Shown here: positions 48,523 through 59,900 of the stretch, piece after piece
Layout of the letters: every line of letters begins with the position of its first letter
Numbering within the stretch: the stretch's first letter is position 1
NCBI RefSeq assembly: GCF_022539315.1
Contig: NC_066313.1
Span: forward strand, 32,339,059 to 32,403,058
Direction: 5' to 3'
Length of the DNA: 64,000 nucleotides
Source: Serinus canaria
Lineage: Eukaryota; Chordata; Aves; Passeriformes; Fringillidae
Program-made: the position numbers and the translations under genes
The notes under the pieces: generated by a model
Told to the model about the DNA's origin: nothing
Seen by the model: only the letters and a program-made list of their open reading frames with translations
The model's database searches: none

Positions 48523-48880
48523 AGTCATAGAACCATAGAGCTGTTAGGAAATGGCCTCTAAAGTCATAGAGTCAAACCATTAACTCATCACTGCCGAATC
48601 CACTGTAAAACCGCATCCCCAAGTGCCACATCCACAGGTCTTTTGAACACTTCCAGGTATGGTGATACCACTACTTCCCTGTTCCAATAACTGACCATGT
48701 TTTCAGTGAAGAATATTTTTTCCTAATATCTAAACCTCCACTGCAACTTGGGGCAATTTCTTCTTGTGCAATTGACTCCTGCCTGGCTACAGACTCGTTT
48801 CAGAAGGTGGCTGTAGAGAGTGATAGTGTCTCCATTGACCCTCCTTTTCTTCAGGCTGAGAAGAATATTTTCCATTGCTG
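48523..48880 (-). repeat. CR1 LINE 3'-end fragment
   Basis: The plus strand opens GTCATAGAACCATAGAGCTG, two complementary copies of the CR1 terminal octamer. It continues through CCACATCCACAGGTCTTTTG, AACACTTCCAGGTATGGTGA, CTACTTCCCTGTTCCAATA, TAATATCTAAACCTCCACTG and GTGTCTCCATTGACCCTCC, in antisense CR1 order. Confidence 0.88.
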
Positions 48881-51800
48881 TCACTTTTGGTCTCCTTTTG
48901 AGGCCAAAATCATGAAGATAAGCTTCTTAGAACCAGTTTGTTCAGATCTTGCAAAACCTTCTGCATACCTTCTTCCCAGGATTTGGTCTTTTTGTGACTG
49001 TAACATCACTAAAAGTCTTACCCAGGCTCTTAGTCCTGGCATCTCACTCAAGGCAATATTCTCTTCTCCAGTCTTCCCCCGTTTAAATTAATTCAGGATT
49101 TACACACAGAGGCATTGTCCTATCCTGGTACATTGACAACATCACCTCCTTCCTGCATTGTTCCATTAGTTCCTCTGTCTTTGTTTGTACAGCATAATCT
49201 TATGTTCATTTTGAACAACCTTCTTGTCTCATCCCCACATGGTTTGTCTTCTCTTGTTTGTTTTAAATGTTAGCTTTCATCTTTGATGTGCTGATGATAC
49301 CAGATCCCTTCCTCTTGTTTTTACATCTTCAGCTCATCACCTTTTCCAAGCTTACCCTCATGTGTGGAAGGAGCTCTCTGAAACAGCAGCAAAGCAACTT
49401 TCAAGTCATTTTAGAATTACTTTTTTTCCTGTGATGCCTTACAGAAACCTTGACAAGCTGATAGTGTGCCAAGGCAGATCCTTTTCATGCTGACTGATAG
49501 TTCTTGTATTCCCTGGCTGTCTGGGAGCCTCAGATGTCTTCTGTTTCAAACAGGGATGTTCTTTTTGAGTCCCCTGTCTCAGCAGGGCCCTGGTCCGTGA
49601 TCTAAGGGACCCAATAATAATCAGCATTTCGTTCTAGGCACAGATGAAGAACTATCTCAAGCTGGTGCTAGTGTCTTTCTCCTTTTCCCGTTTGCCCCAA
49701 CCTTACTGCAATTCTGTTCATCTCAGTTTCATAATATTGGTGGTATAAACAAGGCAAGGCTACATCTCCTAGAAAATAGCTAGCTGGAGATCACCTAATA
49801 TCATTTAGGTGATAATGGAATCACTAAAATAAAAAATATAATTTATTTGGTAGCTGTTAGCCACAATTTCAGTTGGACTCAAGAAGGCAGAAAAGGGGGT
49901 TTCTCCATAGGTGTCTTTGTGAAGAAGTCTCCATGTCTTAACTGGTTGCAGCAAATGACTTGTGACTGACTGGTTCCTGCAGAGGTGGTTTCACAAGGGC
50001 CTTCATGGGCTTGTTCTCCAGATGTGGAAGAATGGGACCTGAGCACTGGAGACATTCTGTGCAGCTTGAAAGATAAGTTTTTTTCAGGTCTGTAGTTGTT
50101 CCCAAACAAACAGAAGAGCCAGGAGCATGAGGCAGATGGAAAATATGCTCCTTGAAATGTTGATTGCAGAAACAGAAATTCTGTTTATAGAAGAATATAA
50201 TCAATATAGAAACCCTCTGTTTTGTCTTAGGTGCAATTGAAATATTTTTTTCCCCTTGGGTAGCTCTAGCCAGTGATGAATCTGTCCATGGGAGTCTCCT
50301 GGCAGCAGACCCCCATTTCATGGCAAACACCCTCAGCTTCATGGTGTGCTCACAGTGTTTGTCCAGGGACAAGCTGGTGTAGCTGAGGGTGCCTCATGAT
50401 GGTGCTGGTCAGCAAAGGTCTGGAGCTCAGTGTCAGCATGCCATGTTTCTAACAAAAACCCTTTCAGATGTTTTAGTTTTATAGAAGATGTGAAAGGAGG
50501 GAAGCCTTGATTAAGATGTTTGAACAAAGAACTAGATGCAAAAGTCTGTGAAATTGTTAAAGAAAGAGAGCATATGATTTCTGACTGCAGTCAGTGGGGA
50601 AGAATCTAAAATTCAAAGTCAAAGGAAAGTGCTATTAAAACTGAACTAGAAGTCCCTGTGCTTATTTATAGTTAAGTCATCTCTTCTTTTTACCTCCAGA
50701 GTGACAAAGCCATTTGCGTTTTATTGACCAGTGTGTCTTGATCTGCCTGATGACATTTCCCAAGATTAATGTGTCTGTTTCTCAACAATGCATATTCTTC
50801 ATGATGCATCACAATTAACCACTGCTACTTGGTATGACAAGGAGGGACTCTTTTTATCTGCATCTGCATGACTTCTATCTGCATTTCAAATGACAAGTAA
50901 ACAGACACTTCTCTCATCTACCTTTTTGAAATGAAAAAAAATTGAAATTCATGCTTAGGTTCCCATAAGATGCAAAACATTTTGCAAAGGAAATTTGTTT
51001 GGAAATACAAAAAGTAATAAAGCATTAACCAAACGCGACAATGTATAAGATACAGAACACACAAGCATATCCTATTATTTTAATACTTGACTTTATAGCT
51101 TTTATTTATTTGTGTCTGTAGAAACATCAAATTAATATTCATAAGCTCTCTTTAGTGCATTTGTTTGTTTTCAGTATAAATTACCAGGCTAACATTGTTG
51201 TTCAGGATTGCCAAAGTGTGTTTTTTAAATTCAATGGGAGTTTCACATTTTGACCCAGTTTTTCAGGGATGTGCTGCTGTGCTTAATTTGAAATTGTGAG
51301 TGATCCATTTGTCTTTAATATGACTCTTCACATGTGCAAAGTTAAACTTGTGTGCATTTGCCTGAAGCCACTGAGTTTTTGCCATAATAAATTTACAGAC
51401 ATCTAAGGAACAGCTTTAGCTAGAATTTTTAAACTGTTTTATTTAGCCTCAGTAGGTAAAGATAAGCCATTAATACAGTTTCAAATTTATCTAATAATTG
51501 TTTTAATAATTTATCACAATTTCATATTTTCATATAGCATGCAACATAAGATTTTTGACTCAATCAATGTTTGGTTCCTTTAAGGAGGTTGCCAGCAGAA
51601 GCAGTGACCAGACATAGAAGTGGCCTTGTGCTATTTTCTGAAAGTGTTTTGCATAAAGATTTCTCCACTCATGTAATGGAGACCTCCAATAGCTCATAAG
51701 TTTAAAGATTGCTCTGAGCTTAATTTTGCTAAATTAGTTTGTTTCTTCTTGGTTTCCTCCCATATATTCTCTACTGCCCTTGGTAATTTTATTTGCTTCT

Positions 51801-53858
51801 GTTTTTTTATAAGGTCATTTGCTGACAGCCACTTTTCTCCAGGGAGTATTTCAGCTGAAACTTGGTATTCTGAATGTGTGTAATGTATCTGAGTATTATA
51901 CTCTTAGTCACAATAAAACCCAACAAAATGTCACAGCTGGTACATCTTTAATAGGCAAGAACATGGCTTCATTGTAGGAGCTACATTGAAGACTTCTGCT
52001 CCATGCACATTTGTAATAAGAAAAGCTGACAGGATGTGAGAATTCCTAAAGAAGTGGATGGTAAACAGCACAAAGGTTTTTGTAAAGCCTTTTACGTAAA
52101 TCAGTTGGTGAAACCTATTTAAATACTGTTCAGGTATGGCCATTTTATTGCAAAAAAGAGATATCAGAGCTCATGGAGTATTATATTGCTGAAGGAGGTG
52201 AAGCATTCTGATATGAATAGGGATTGAATGAGTTGAGATTTTTCATTTAGAGATGAGATGGAAGTGAAATGAATGAGAGGATCCAAAACCTCAAGAAAAA
52301 AGTTAGATTCTTTTTCCTTTTGGCATGAAATAGGCTACCTACTTTGCATAAATAAGAACTGAAAATTGTGAATCAATTCAAGTAATTTTTTTAATATGTA
52401 ATAGAAAATGGCCAGAGTAAGAGCTAAATAAAGTCAACAGAAAAAGAGATGGCATATTTTATGTATGCATCAGAAATCTCCAGAGCTATTATTGAGGGAA
52501 ATGATGTGAAATTTCATGCCTTGTGGCTTGAGCCTGCCACCAACAGACACAAGGATGGGGACAGGCTGTGCCCCATCTGCCTATCAAGAATTTCTCATCC
52601 TTCTCCCTAATGAGTCTCTGACTGCTCACAATCAGATCCTGTAGTGTCAGGACTGGGTGGTCTGGTATTGTAGTCTTTGGGAACGATTAAACAAGAAATC
52701 CTTAATGTGATATGCAGCTGCTTTAATTGAGTGCTGAAATTTGTTCTCCTGTGGTATAAATTAATAAAGGAAGTGTATATAAATTATTTATTATTTTTGA
52801 GTGGGTGTCAGGACAGTAAGCTTCTTCAGATAAACAAAAGCAAACAATGGTCTTAAACTTTAAGTGCAGTAAATTCACTTACTGCTCTATTTAACCAAAT
52901 ATTAAACTCAGAAAAAAATTTTCTAAAATAAACAATGAGTTTTATTTGATTTATATGCTCTGTCTCTGAGAAGTGAGCTTAGAGCTTGAATACAAGAACT
53001 TAAATCAAGAGCTCCTGAATCTCAGTTCCACCTCTGTGTTTTTTAAGGAATCTTTTTTTCTTCTTTTGAAGCAGATTGCTTTATCTTTGGACCTGTATCC
53101 CCATGGCTTGTATTTCTGAGGTCCAGAATCAGACATTGCTTCTCAATTTCAGTGTGCCAAGGTTCTTTTTTATAAAAGCATCCTTTAAAGCAATTGTGAT
53201 AGCTTTTTCCACAAAAGGATTAGCTTGTGGATGATCTGGGTTCAAGGTAATGTGCACACATTTTGCAAAATACTTCAACTCAGAACAATTAGTATTGTGA
53301 CCCAATATTTATCATTAGTGCATCTGGTATGCCAGGTTCAGAATTTAATATGTTAAGCCTTTTGCATCTTTATATGCACAGGTTAAAATGGAGATTTTCA
53401 TATTTGCTAGTAATGTTGTTTCTATATAGTGGAAATCGTCATTCCAACTCAGTGCATGAATATTTTTGGTATAGATGAACATCTTAATAGTTACATAGAT
53501 CAGCAATTTCTTGAATTATCATACTGGCATATATATTATCGTATTGTTTTCCTTTTTTTCCCAAGTTTCATATCAATTAAACATTACTTATTAAAATGTC
53601 ACCTACAGCAAGAAGTTCTCTCAGTATTCTTAAAGGAATTATGGTAATAATTTATTTAAATAAGGTGTCAATATCTAGCATTCTTTTTGACAAACTGCAT
53701 CTTGTACTGTAGCACTGGCAGACAAAAGCACTTGTGATAAGAAAGTTTTCTTGGCCATGCATGCATCAGTCTCAGGTGTTTGTTCCACTTGTTGGCATCT
53801 AGGTCTGAACACTGCAGGATCATTCCTAGGGACATTTGTGATGGGACAATTTAGTTTC
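48881..53858. other. Long repeat-poor non-coding stretch
   Basis: About 5 kb, AT-rich from 50600 onward. No exon, RNA gene or transposon recognised. The minus frame at 49938-50372 (144 codons) has no domain I know. Confidence 0.5.
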
Positions 53859-54001
53859 ATGATAGAATGGTTTGTGTTGGAGAGGACCTTAAAGATCATC
53901 TCATCCAACCTTCTTGCCATGGGCAGGGACACCTTCCATTAGACCAGACTGCATAGGCCCTCATCCAACCCAGCTGTGAACATTGCCAGGGATGGGGCAT
54001 C
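53859..54001 (-). repeat. CR1 LINE 3'-end fragment
   Basis: CATGATAGAATGGTTTGTG, TTGGAGAGGACCTTAAAGAT, CATCTCATCCAACCTTCTTG, ATGGGCAGGGACACCTTCCA and TGCCAGGGATGGGGCATC are antisense CR1 3'UTR blocks. The copy is truncated after about 140 bp, like the ones at 11331 and 32363. Confidence 0.9.
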
Positions 54002-55836
54002 ATCCTTATCCCATATTCTGTTGACAGCTTTCCAATACTCTTCAAGACATGATAGAATTGATTTTCTACCCTCATAGGCTTCTGTCTTACAGCCTAAGCT
54101 CTCATAATGAGCCTGAGCATTTGCTGTGTTTTCAGCCCTTGAATCAATATACTCTTTCCCTGAAAAAATACAAACCATATCTTTTCAAGATTCTCCTTTA
54201 TCCTTAAGTCAAGCTCCCATAATCCTACAATGAGAATCATTTATCCACAGCCTAATCTGTGGTTACTTGTGAGGTGTGCAAGTATGTCTTCTCTTCAGAT
54301 GGTTTCAGCTATTGCATTAAACTTCTCTGCCATGCTCGTCTAATCAGGAAAAAACTCATGATGGGCACATAGGGTGCGAAAGCCTCTTCAATAAGGCCAT
54401 GGTAAAATTTGATTATTTTTAATATATTTCGGCTTCTGTTTCTCAAAAATATGGAAAGCCTTTCCAATGGCAACAGATAGAGCTTAGAACTGGTTTTGTG
54501 TTTGTTTTGATTGAGCCCTCTACACAGGTTTTGCAAATTCCTTCTATTTGAGTTTGCAGATTCCTCTGGAGAGATTTTTCAAATTCTGTCCATTTTGTCT
54601 TCTCTTCCAGAACCTGCAGTTGGGTTTACTTGTGGTCTGAAATCCTGAAAATGTTCTCTCTTTTTGTCCTGGAGTTTAAATAAGAAATTACTCACATCTC
54701 CTCTTCTCTCTGTTTGGAGCTCTTATTCCCAGTTCAATCTGATCTCCAGAATAAGGAATATCACAAGTCCTCTAAAACTGCATGTTTGTCTCAACAGTAT
54801 CAAATCTGTTATAAATTATCCAACTCTTTCCTCTGAGTTCTGTTATTAAATGTATCTCAATAGCTTCATTTGTGTCAAGGAGCTCAATCATCATGTTTGT
54901 GCTGCACATTCTGATAAATTATTTTTTTTCTGCCTCAGTCATAGGCTGATGTACAAATCTAGTACATCTGTGACTGAAGTAATCCAAAGAAAATCTGCCT
55001 GTTCTTATCTGTGCTTGCCAAACTCTCATTTTTACTTTTTTTCTTTTTCCTTCTGCTTCTCTGGAGAGCTCTAGTTGCTCAGGAGTTTTTATTGCATCTT
55101 TTTTTACGAAACACTTGTCTTACACACATTGTTTAATTTCTGTGGCCCCCAGTGCCAGATTGTTGAGGTTGTACATGTGCACGTGCATCACAGATTTTTG
55201 AATCTGAGTTTTGAATCTAAAAAGGCAGCTTATGCAGAAGAAAAAAGGTTTCTGTATGGTTTTATACCATACACCAATTGGTCTGTGTCAGAGTGTGTCA
55301 GGGATGTAATGTTTAAGAAACTAGGAGGTCTAATTATCACTACAAAACTATAAAACAGTAAAGAGACTATTTACTTGTATTTTTCATTTAAAATTTTATG
55401 CATGGCTTTATGTAAATTGTTCATAGCATCCAGACTGAAGCTCTTATATAGAGAAATTTCAAGGAGAGGTCAGATAGTAGAGAGCAGATTTATGGGAATT
55501 TTCGGGAAGGCAAGTTTTCTTCCTGAAGGAAGTATTCATTAAGCAGGATCCAGATGATCCAGATGCTTGCTGGCCTTAAAACTTTGCAGGTTGAGCAGCA
55601 CTTATCAATCTGCTTATTACCTTGCTTATCTTTCATTTAGTCGTAAGCTGGGCAGCAGTTGGTACCCAGCAGGTTTGGGTTTTGTTTATTCATTTGCCAG
55701 GCTAATCAGCAGGCAGCTCATCCACTATATGATTCCTATTATCCTGCCAAAGAGAAACCAGGGGACTTAAGGGAATTGTGCATTCCACCTGCAGGAAAGG
55801 AGAGAAGCCAAAAATTAGATTCTGAACTTTTTGAGT
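54002..55836. other. Non-coding stretch
   Basis: No gene or repeat recognised. Overlapping frames of 60-92 codons on the plus strand (54664-55353) sit next to each other but share no recognisable domain. Confidence 0.5.
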
Positions 55837-56057
55837 CATGTAAACAAAGAATGTCTTGGGTTTGAAGGGATATTAAAGATCATCCAGTTTCAACTTCACT
55901 GGCATGGGCAGAATAGCTTCCACTATACCAGGTTTCACAGAGCCCCATCCAACCTGGCCTTAAGCCCTTCCAGGGATGGGGCAGCCACAGCTTCTCTTGG
56001 CAACCTGTTTCAGTGCCTCACCAGGCTCTCAGTAAAGAATTTCTTCCTTTTATCTAA
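55837..56057 (-). repeat. CR1 LINE 3' end, part 1 (left of nested SINE)
   Basis: AATGTCTTGGGTTTGAAGGG, ATGGGCAGAATAGCTTCCAC, CACAGAGCCCCATCCAACCT, CTTCCAGGGATGGGGCAGCC and AAAGAATTTCTTCCTTTTAT are antisense CR1 3'UTR. The copy stops at the SINE and resumes beyond it at about 56195 with CTCATTTCATCAAAACTTGC and CAGTTTAAAGCTATTCTTCC, the next part of the same CR1. Confidence 0.88.
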
Positions 56058-56194
56058 GAATCACAGAATATTCTGAGTTGGAAGAGACCCACAAGGATCA
56101 TAGAGTCCAGCTCTTCAGTGGATGGTCCATATGGGGTTGCATACACAACCATGGTGTTACTAGCACCATGCTCTGACCAGCAGAATTCATCTCA
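56058..56194 (-). mobile_element. tRNA-Ile-derived SINE (TguSINE1-like)
   Basis: Read on the minus strand, the head is tRNA-like: CTGGTCAGAGCATGGTGCTA, then GTAACACCATGGTTGTG and ATGCAACCCCATATGGACCA. This corresponds to D-arm, anticodon region and T-arm of a tRNA-Ile with degraded B box. It is followed by a CR1-type tail: GATCCTTGTGGGTCTCTTCC, then AACTCAGAATATTCTGTGATT. This head-plus-tail layout is that of TguSINE1, a songbird SINE mobilised by CR1 machinery. It is nested inside a CR1 in the same orientation, so it is the younger of the two. No target duplication can be called with confidence. Confidence 0.85.
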
Positions 56195-56900
56195 TTTCAT
56201 CAAAACTTGCACTCTGGCAGTTTAAAGCTATTCTTCCTTGTCCTATCCCTACATCCCTCTCCATCTTTCTTGTAGTCCCTTTAGGTACTGGAAGGTGCTA
56301 TAAGTTTTCCCCAGAGCTTTCTTTTCTCCAGTCCTAACAGCCTCAACTCTCAGCCTGTCTCCATAGCAGAGGTGCTCCAGCCCTCTGATCATCTTTGTAG
56401 CCTCCTCAGAACTCATTCCAACAGCACTCCAGGTGGGGTCTCACCAGAGAGCAATAGAGGGGCAGAATCTGGTCCCTCACCCTGTGGGCCATGCTGCTTT
56501 GGATGCAGCCCAGGTTGTGGTTGGTTCTTGGGGTTGTGCGTGCACATTGCTGGGTCACATTTAACTTGTCATCAACCATCACTCCCAAGTCCTTGTCATC
56601 AGGTCTGCTCTCAATCCATTCTCTGCCCATTCTTTGTATTTTTCTTGGGATCGCTCTGACCCAAGTGCAGGACCCCTTCCCCCTGGTCTTGTTGAATTTC
56701 ATGAGATTCACACAGGCTCACCTCCCAAGCTTGTCCAGGTCCCTCTGGATGGCATCGCTTCCCCCAGTGAATGACCACACAACACTGCTTGGTGTCATTG
56801 GAAGTGTGCTGAGAGTGCCCTCAATCCCACTGTCCATGTCAGCAACAAAGATGTTAAACAGTGCCTGGTCCTAGTATGACCACTGAGGATCACCACTCAT
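56195..56900 (-). pseudogene. CR1 LINE part 2: 3'UTR and end of ORF2 (reverse transcriptase)
   Basis: Beyond the SINE the same CR1 continues into coding sequence. On the minus strand a 101-codon frame (56711 down to 56406) reads MKFNKTRGK, PDDKDLGVMVDDKLNVTQQC and LPLYCSLVRPHLECC, the C-terminal part of CR1 ORF2. Further upstream, 56700-56880 still encodes LFNIF-VADMDSGIEGTLS-type text leading to the catalytic region, but the FADD box is damaged by an indel. Intact CR1 ORF2 encodes an endonuclease and a reverse transcriptase; this is a dead fragment. The plus-strand frame at 56491-56874 is its antisense shadow. Confidence 0.9.
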
Positions 56901-59900
56901 GTTTTGATTTTCTCCTACTCCCAGCACTGTTCTGGCAATCAGATTTTTTTGGTGTCATTTGTTGTGAGAAAACATTACATGTGATGATGGATTTCTCTTT
57001 TCCAGACAGCTTAGTCTGTGATTGGCTCTTGGAAGCTTTATTTGTGGTCTGTGTTTGGTAAAATACTTTGGAAACATCTGTAAAATACTATTTCAAATAT
57101 CTGGGTCTTGGCTCATTAAAGATGAACACATGTGCCAAATTTTAACTGGAAAAAACCTCAAACAGTTTAGGACAGTGTAGATATGTTTGCAAAAAGCAGA
57201 AAATATTTGTCTCTATTGGTTCCCAAAGAGACTCATGTGATTTTGTGGGGAATGCAAGCTTTTTTCACCTATTTCTTAACAAAACAATATCATGTGTGGT
57301 TGAATCATCTTGTTGAATACTTCCATTACATGGCAGGGTGCTAGCTGAGTTATGGACAGTCACTGACAGCATTTAGAAGAAGCTGCTAAAGAAAAATCTC
57401 TTTTGAAATATGAACTGATGGCAACTTTCAGGCCATAGGTTCTAATAAATGAACAGTGTATGTGAAAGATCATGAACTGTTAATAACATCTTGTACATAA
57501 ACTTTGCTATTTTTCAGCTGAGCATGTTTCCAATGCTGTCAGTTTATATTTAACAAGAAATTTTGACAGCTTGTCTTTTAGATCACATTATTCTAGAAGA
57601 AGCTTATTTATAATGAACATGATCTAAAATATTAAAGGTGTGATTACATTAGGAGTTTTGGAGATTTATATTTTGGATCGTGTCTTAAGTAATGGCTAAA
57701 GAAAGAAATTAAATGTTATGGCATGTTCCTTTTAAAAATAAACATATTTTTTTTGTCCTAGATAGGTCATTAAAGGGCCACATTCCTTCTTTGCAGAATC
57801 AAGGTACACAAAAAACAAATTCAAATCTTCAGATGGAAGAGAAGTGACCATTCATCCCCTCAGTTAATAACACAGTTATTTTTGTTTTTGCTTGAATTAA
57901 TTCTGTCTTAGCTCCATTCCAGAGATTCTTGGATTTATGTGGCTGCTGCTGTAGCAGTGACACTTCCAGTTTAGTTTGGAAAAGCAGAATCTAATGTTAG
58001 TTAAATAATTTCCAGTTACAACTCCTTCCTGCCCAATACCCTTCAACACATTGTGAATACTCAGTTTTTCCTCTCCTGCTCCTATACAGATGAGTTCTTC
58101 CATGTGAAGTGTTCATAATGCTAAGAGGACTATTTACTTTTATTTTTAATCCAAATAGAACAGCTTTGCAACCCTTTCACAAGTGGCAGGGCTGGCTGCA
58201 TCCCACGTGTGTACAAATGCAGTTCTGTGTGCTTTAGCCAAAGGGCACAATAGGAAGATTCTCTTGGTGGTTTTACCCAGACACTGCTGTCTTATTGATA
58301 CAGATCCCCAGCATGATGGGTTTCCTCAGAGTGAAACAGGATTCCGCTGAAAGCACAAATCAAGACTTACTGATCTATTTTTGTAAGTTTAAGCATCACA
58401 AGTACTTGTGTGGATATTGAATGTAGTTAGAAGGAGCTCCCATAATATTAAAATTTGTGTCTAAAGCCATAGTTTAGTTTGCTTCAGATAGCTCACAATT
58501 TCTCAAGGATTTAATCTTATAAAAATGAGTTTATTAATAATATTGCCAATAAGTCATAAACGAGCTCTAATACAATAGGCTGTCTATGAAATGCAAAAGT
58601 TTTTGATATTCTTGTTATTCATTGTGTCTGTCTCCTGTGGTGTAGGTCACAAGTATTCTGTGAACGTGAGGGGGCCCAGGTTGTGTTAGGATTTGCTTAA
58701 ACCAGATCCCACCCTCTGCCTTTAATCAGTTTTAAATTTCTCACCATTAAGCCCCGCAAGCTATTCCCTTCTCTTAGCAGGGTAAATTCATCATTTCATT
58801 AATTATTCAGCAGCCTGAGCTTGGTCATGTCTTCAGGCTGCCACACTGTTCTCCTGCTGCCCTTGACTGCTTCACCCTTCACTGTTTTAACCTGGTAATA
58901 TTGTAGGGTGCTGAAGTGATTCCTTATAAGCATCAGAAGTCCCATTTTTTGTTGTAATAGAGCAGGTTCTCCAGTTTGACACCTCTGTCAAAGTTTCTCA
59001 GGGTTCTGACCTGAGCAGGCTGCTATAGCTAGTGGAGATGAGATGGTTACATCCTGCAGGTATGTGCTCCTGGCCATACTCCTGATGAATTCCCATGGGG
59101 CAGCAGAATGAGATCCGTTCCTAGTGGGCAAACAAATGGAGCTGGCAGCTTCTTCAACTATTCTGTGCATTCCCTGGTTCATGGCAGGGAGGGTGTTGGG
59201 GTTTTTGCAAGAATTTCTGTGCTTGGTCTTTGGGCTTGAAAACTTACTGAGCAGCTACTTTGCTTTTCTGTCACATCAGTCATGGCTTCTGAGCAGCCAT
59301 GTGGGTTTTCCTGATGGTTCTGTCAAGCTTGTTCCTATGACTTAGTGACTGGAATTATGTCACTTGGTGTTTTGCTCACTAACATCCACTTTCAGCTGTG
59401 GCTTTTTTGGGAGATAACAGCTGAGAGTAGTCCAATGTAATGCACTGCTTTCCATAATGTCCATTAGGTGTCTCCACATGCTGGTGGCTCGTGGGTACTT
59501 TAATTACATCTTCCCAATTAACAGCAGTGTGCTCTGCATGCAGTCCTTGAATGGAGTCCTAGATTTCCATAGTGAATAAAATGCTGTTGTGCTCATGCTT
59601 TCTGAGAGGAATTCTCATTACTGGAAGAACTCGCCCGCTCATGGACCACTATTTGTCAGTTGCCGTGCCTGAGCCTTAATTAACGTTGCATTTTTAAGTA
59701 GATAATACATACAAAATGGTAATTCTGAGCCCATAACCACCTGGCATGTTGTTTCCTACCACTGTGCAGCTACTCTGTTTGCAATGCAGAACAGTAAGAG
59801 AAATTACAAGTAAATTTAATATACAGTCATAATGCCATCTTTCAGCTTTCTTGTTTGTGGCCAAAGCTGCTGCTGGATCCCTTGTTAGAGCACTAATTTT

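Noticed and set aside
54664..55353. Three adjacent plus frames that could be read as one interrupted gene
   Set aside because: They are in T-rich sequence, share no domain, and no family is recognisable.
56100..56180. A tRNA-Ile gene on the minus strand
   Set aside because: The tRNA-like text lacks a proper 5' acceptor stem and has a degraded T-arm. It is followed by a CR1-type tail, so it is the head of a SINE and not a tRNA gene.
56491..56874. 127-codon plus frame
   Set aside because: Antisense of CR1 ORF2.
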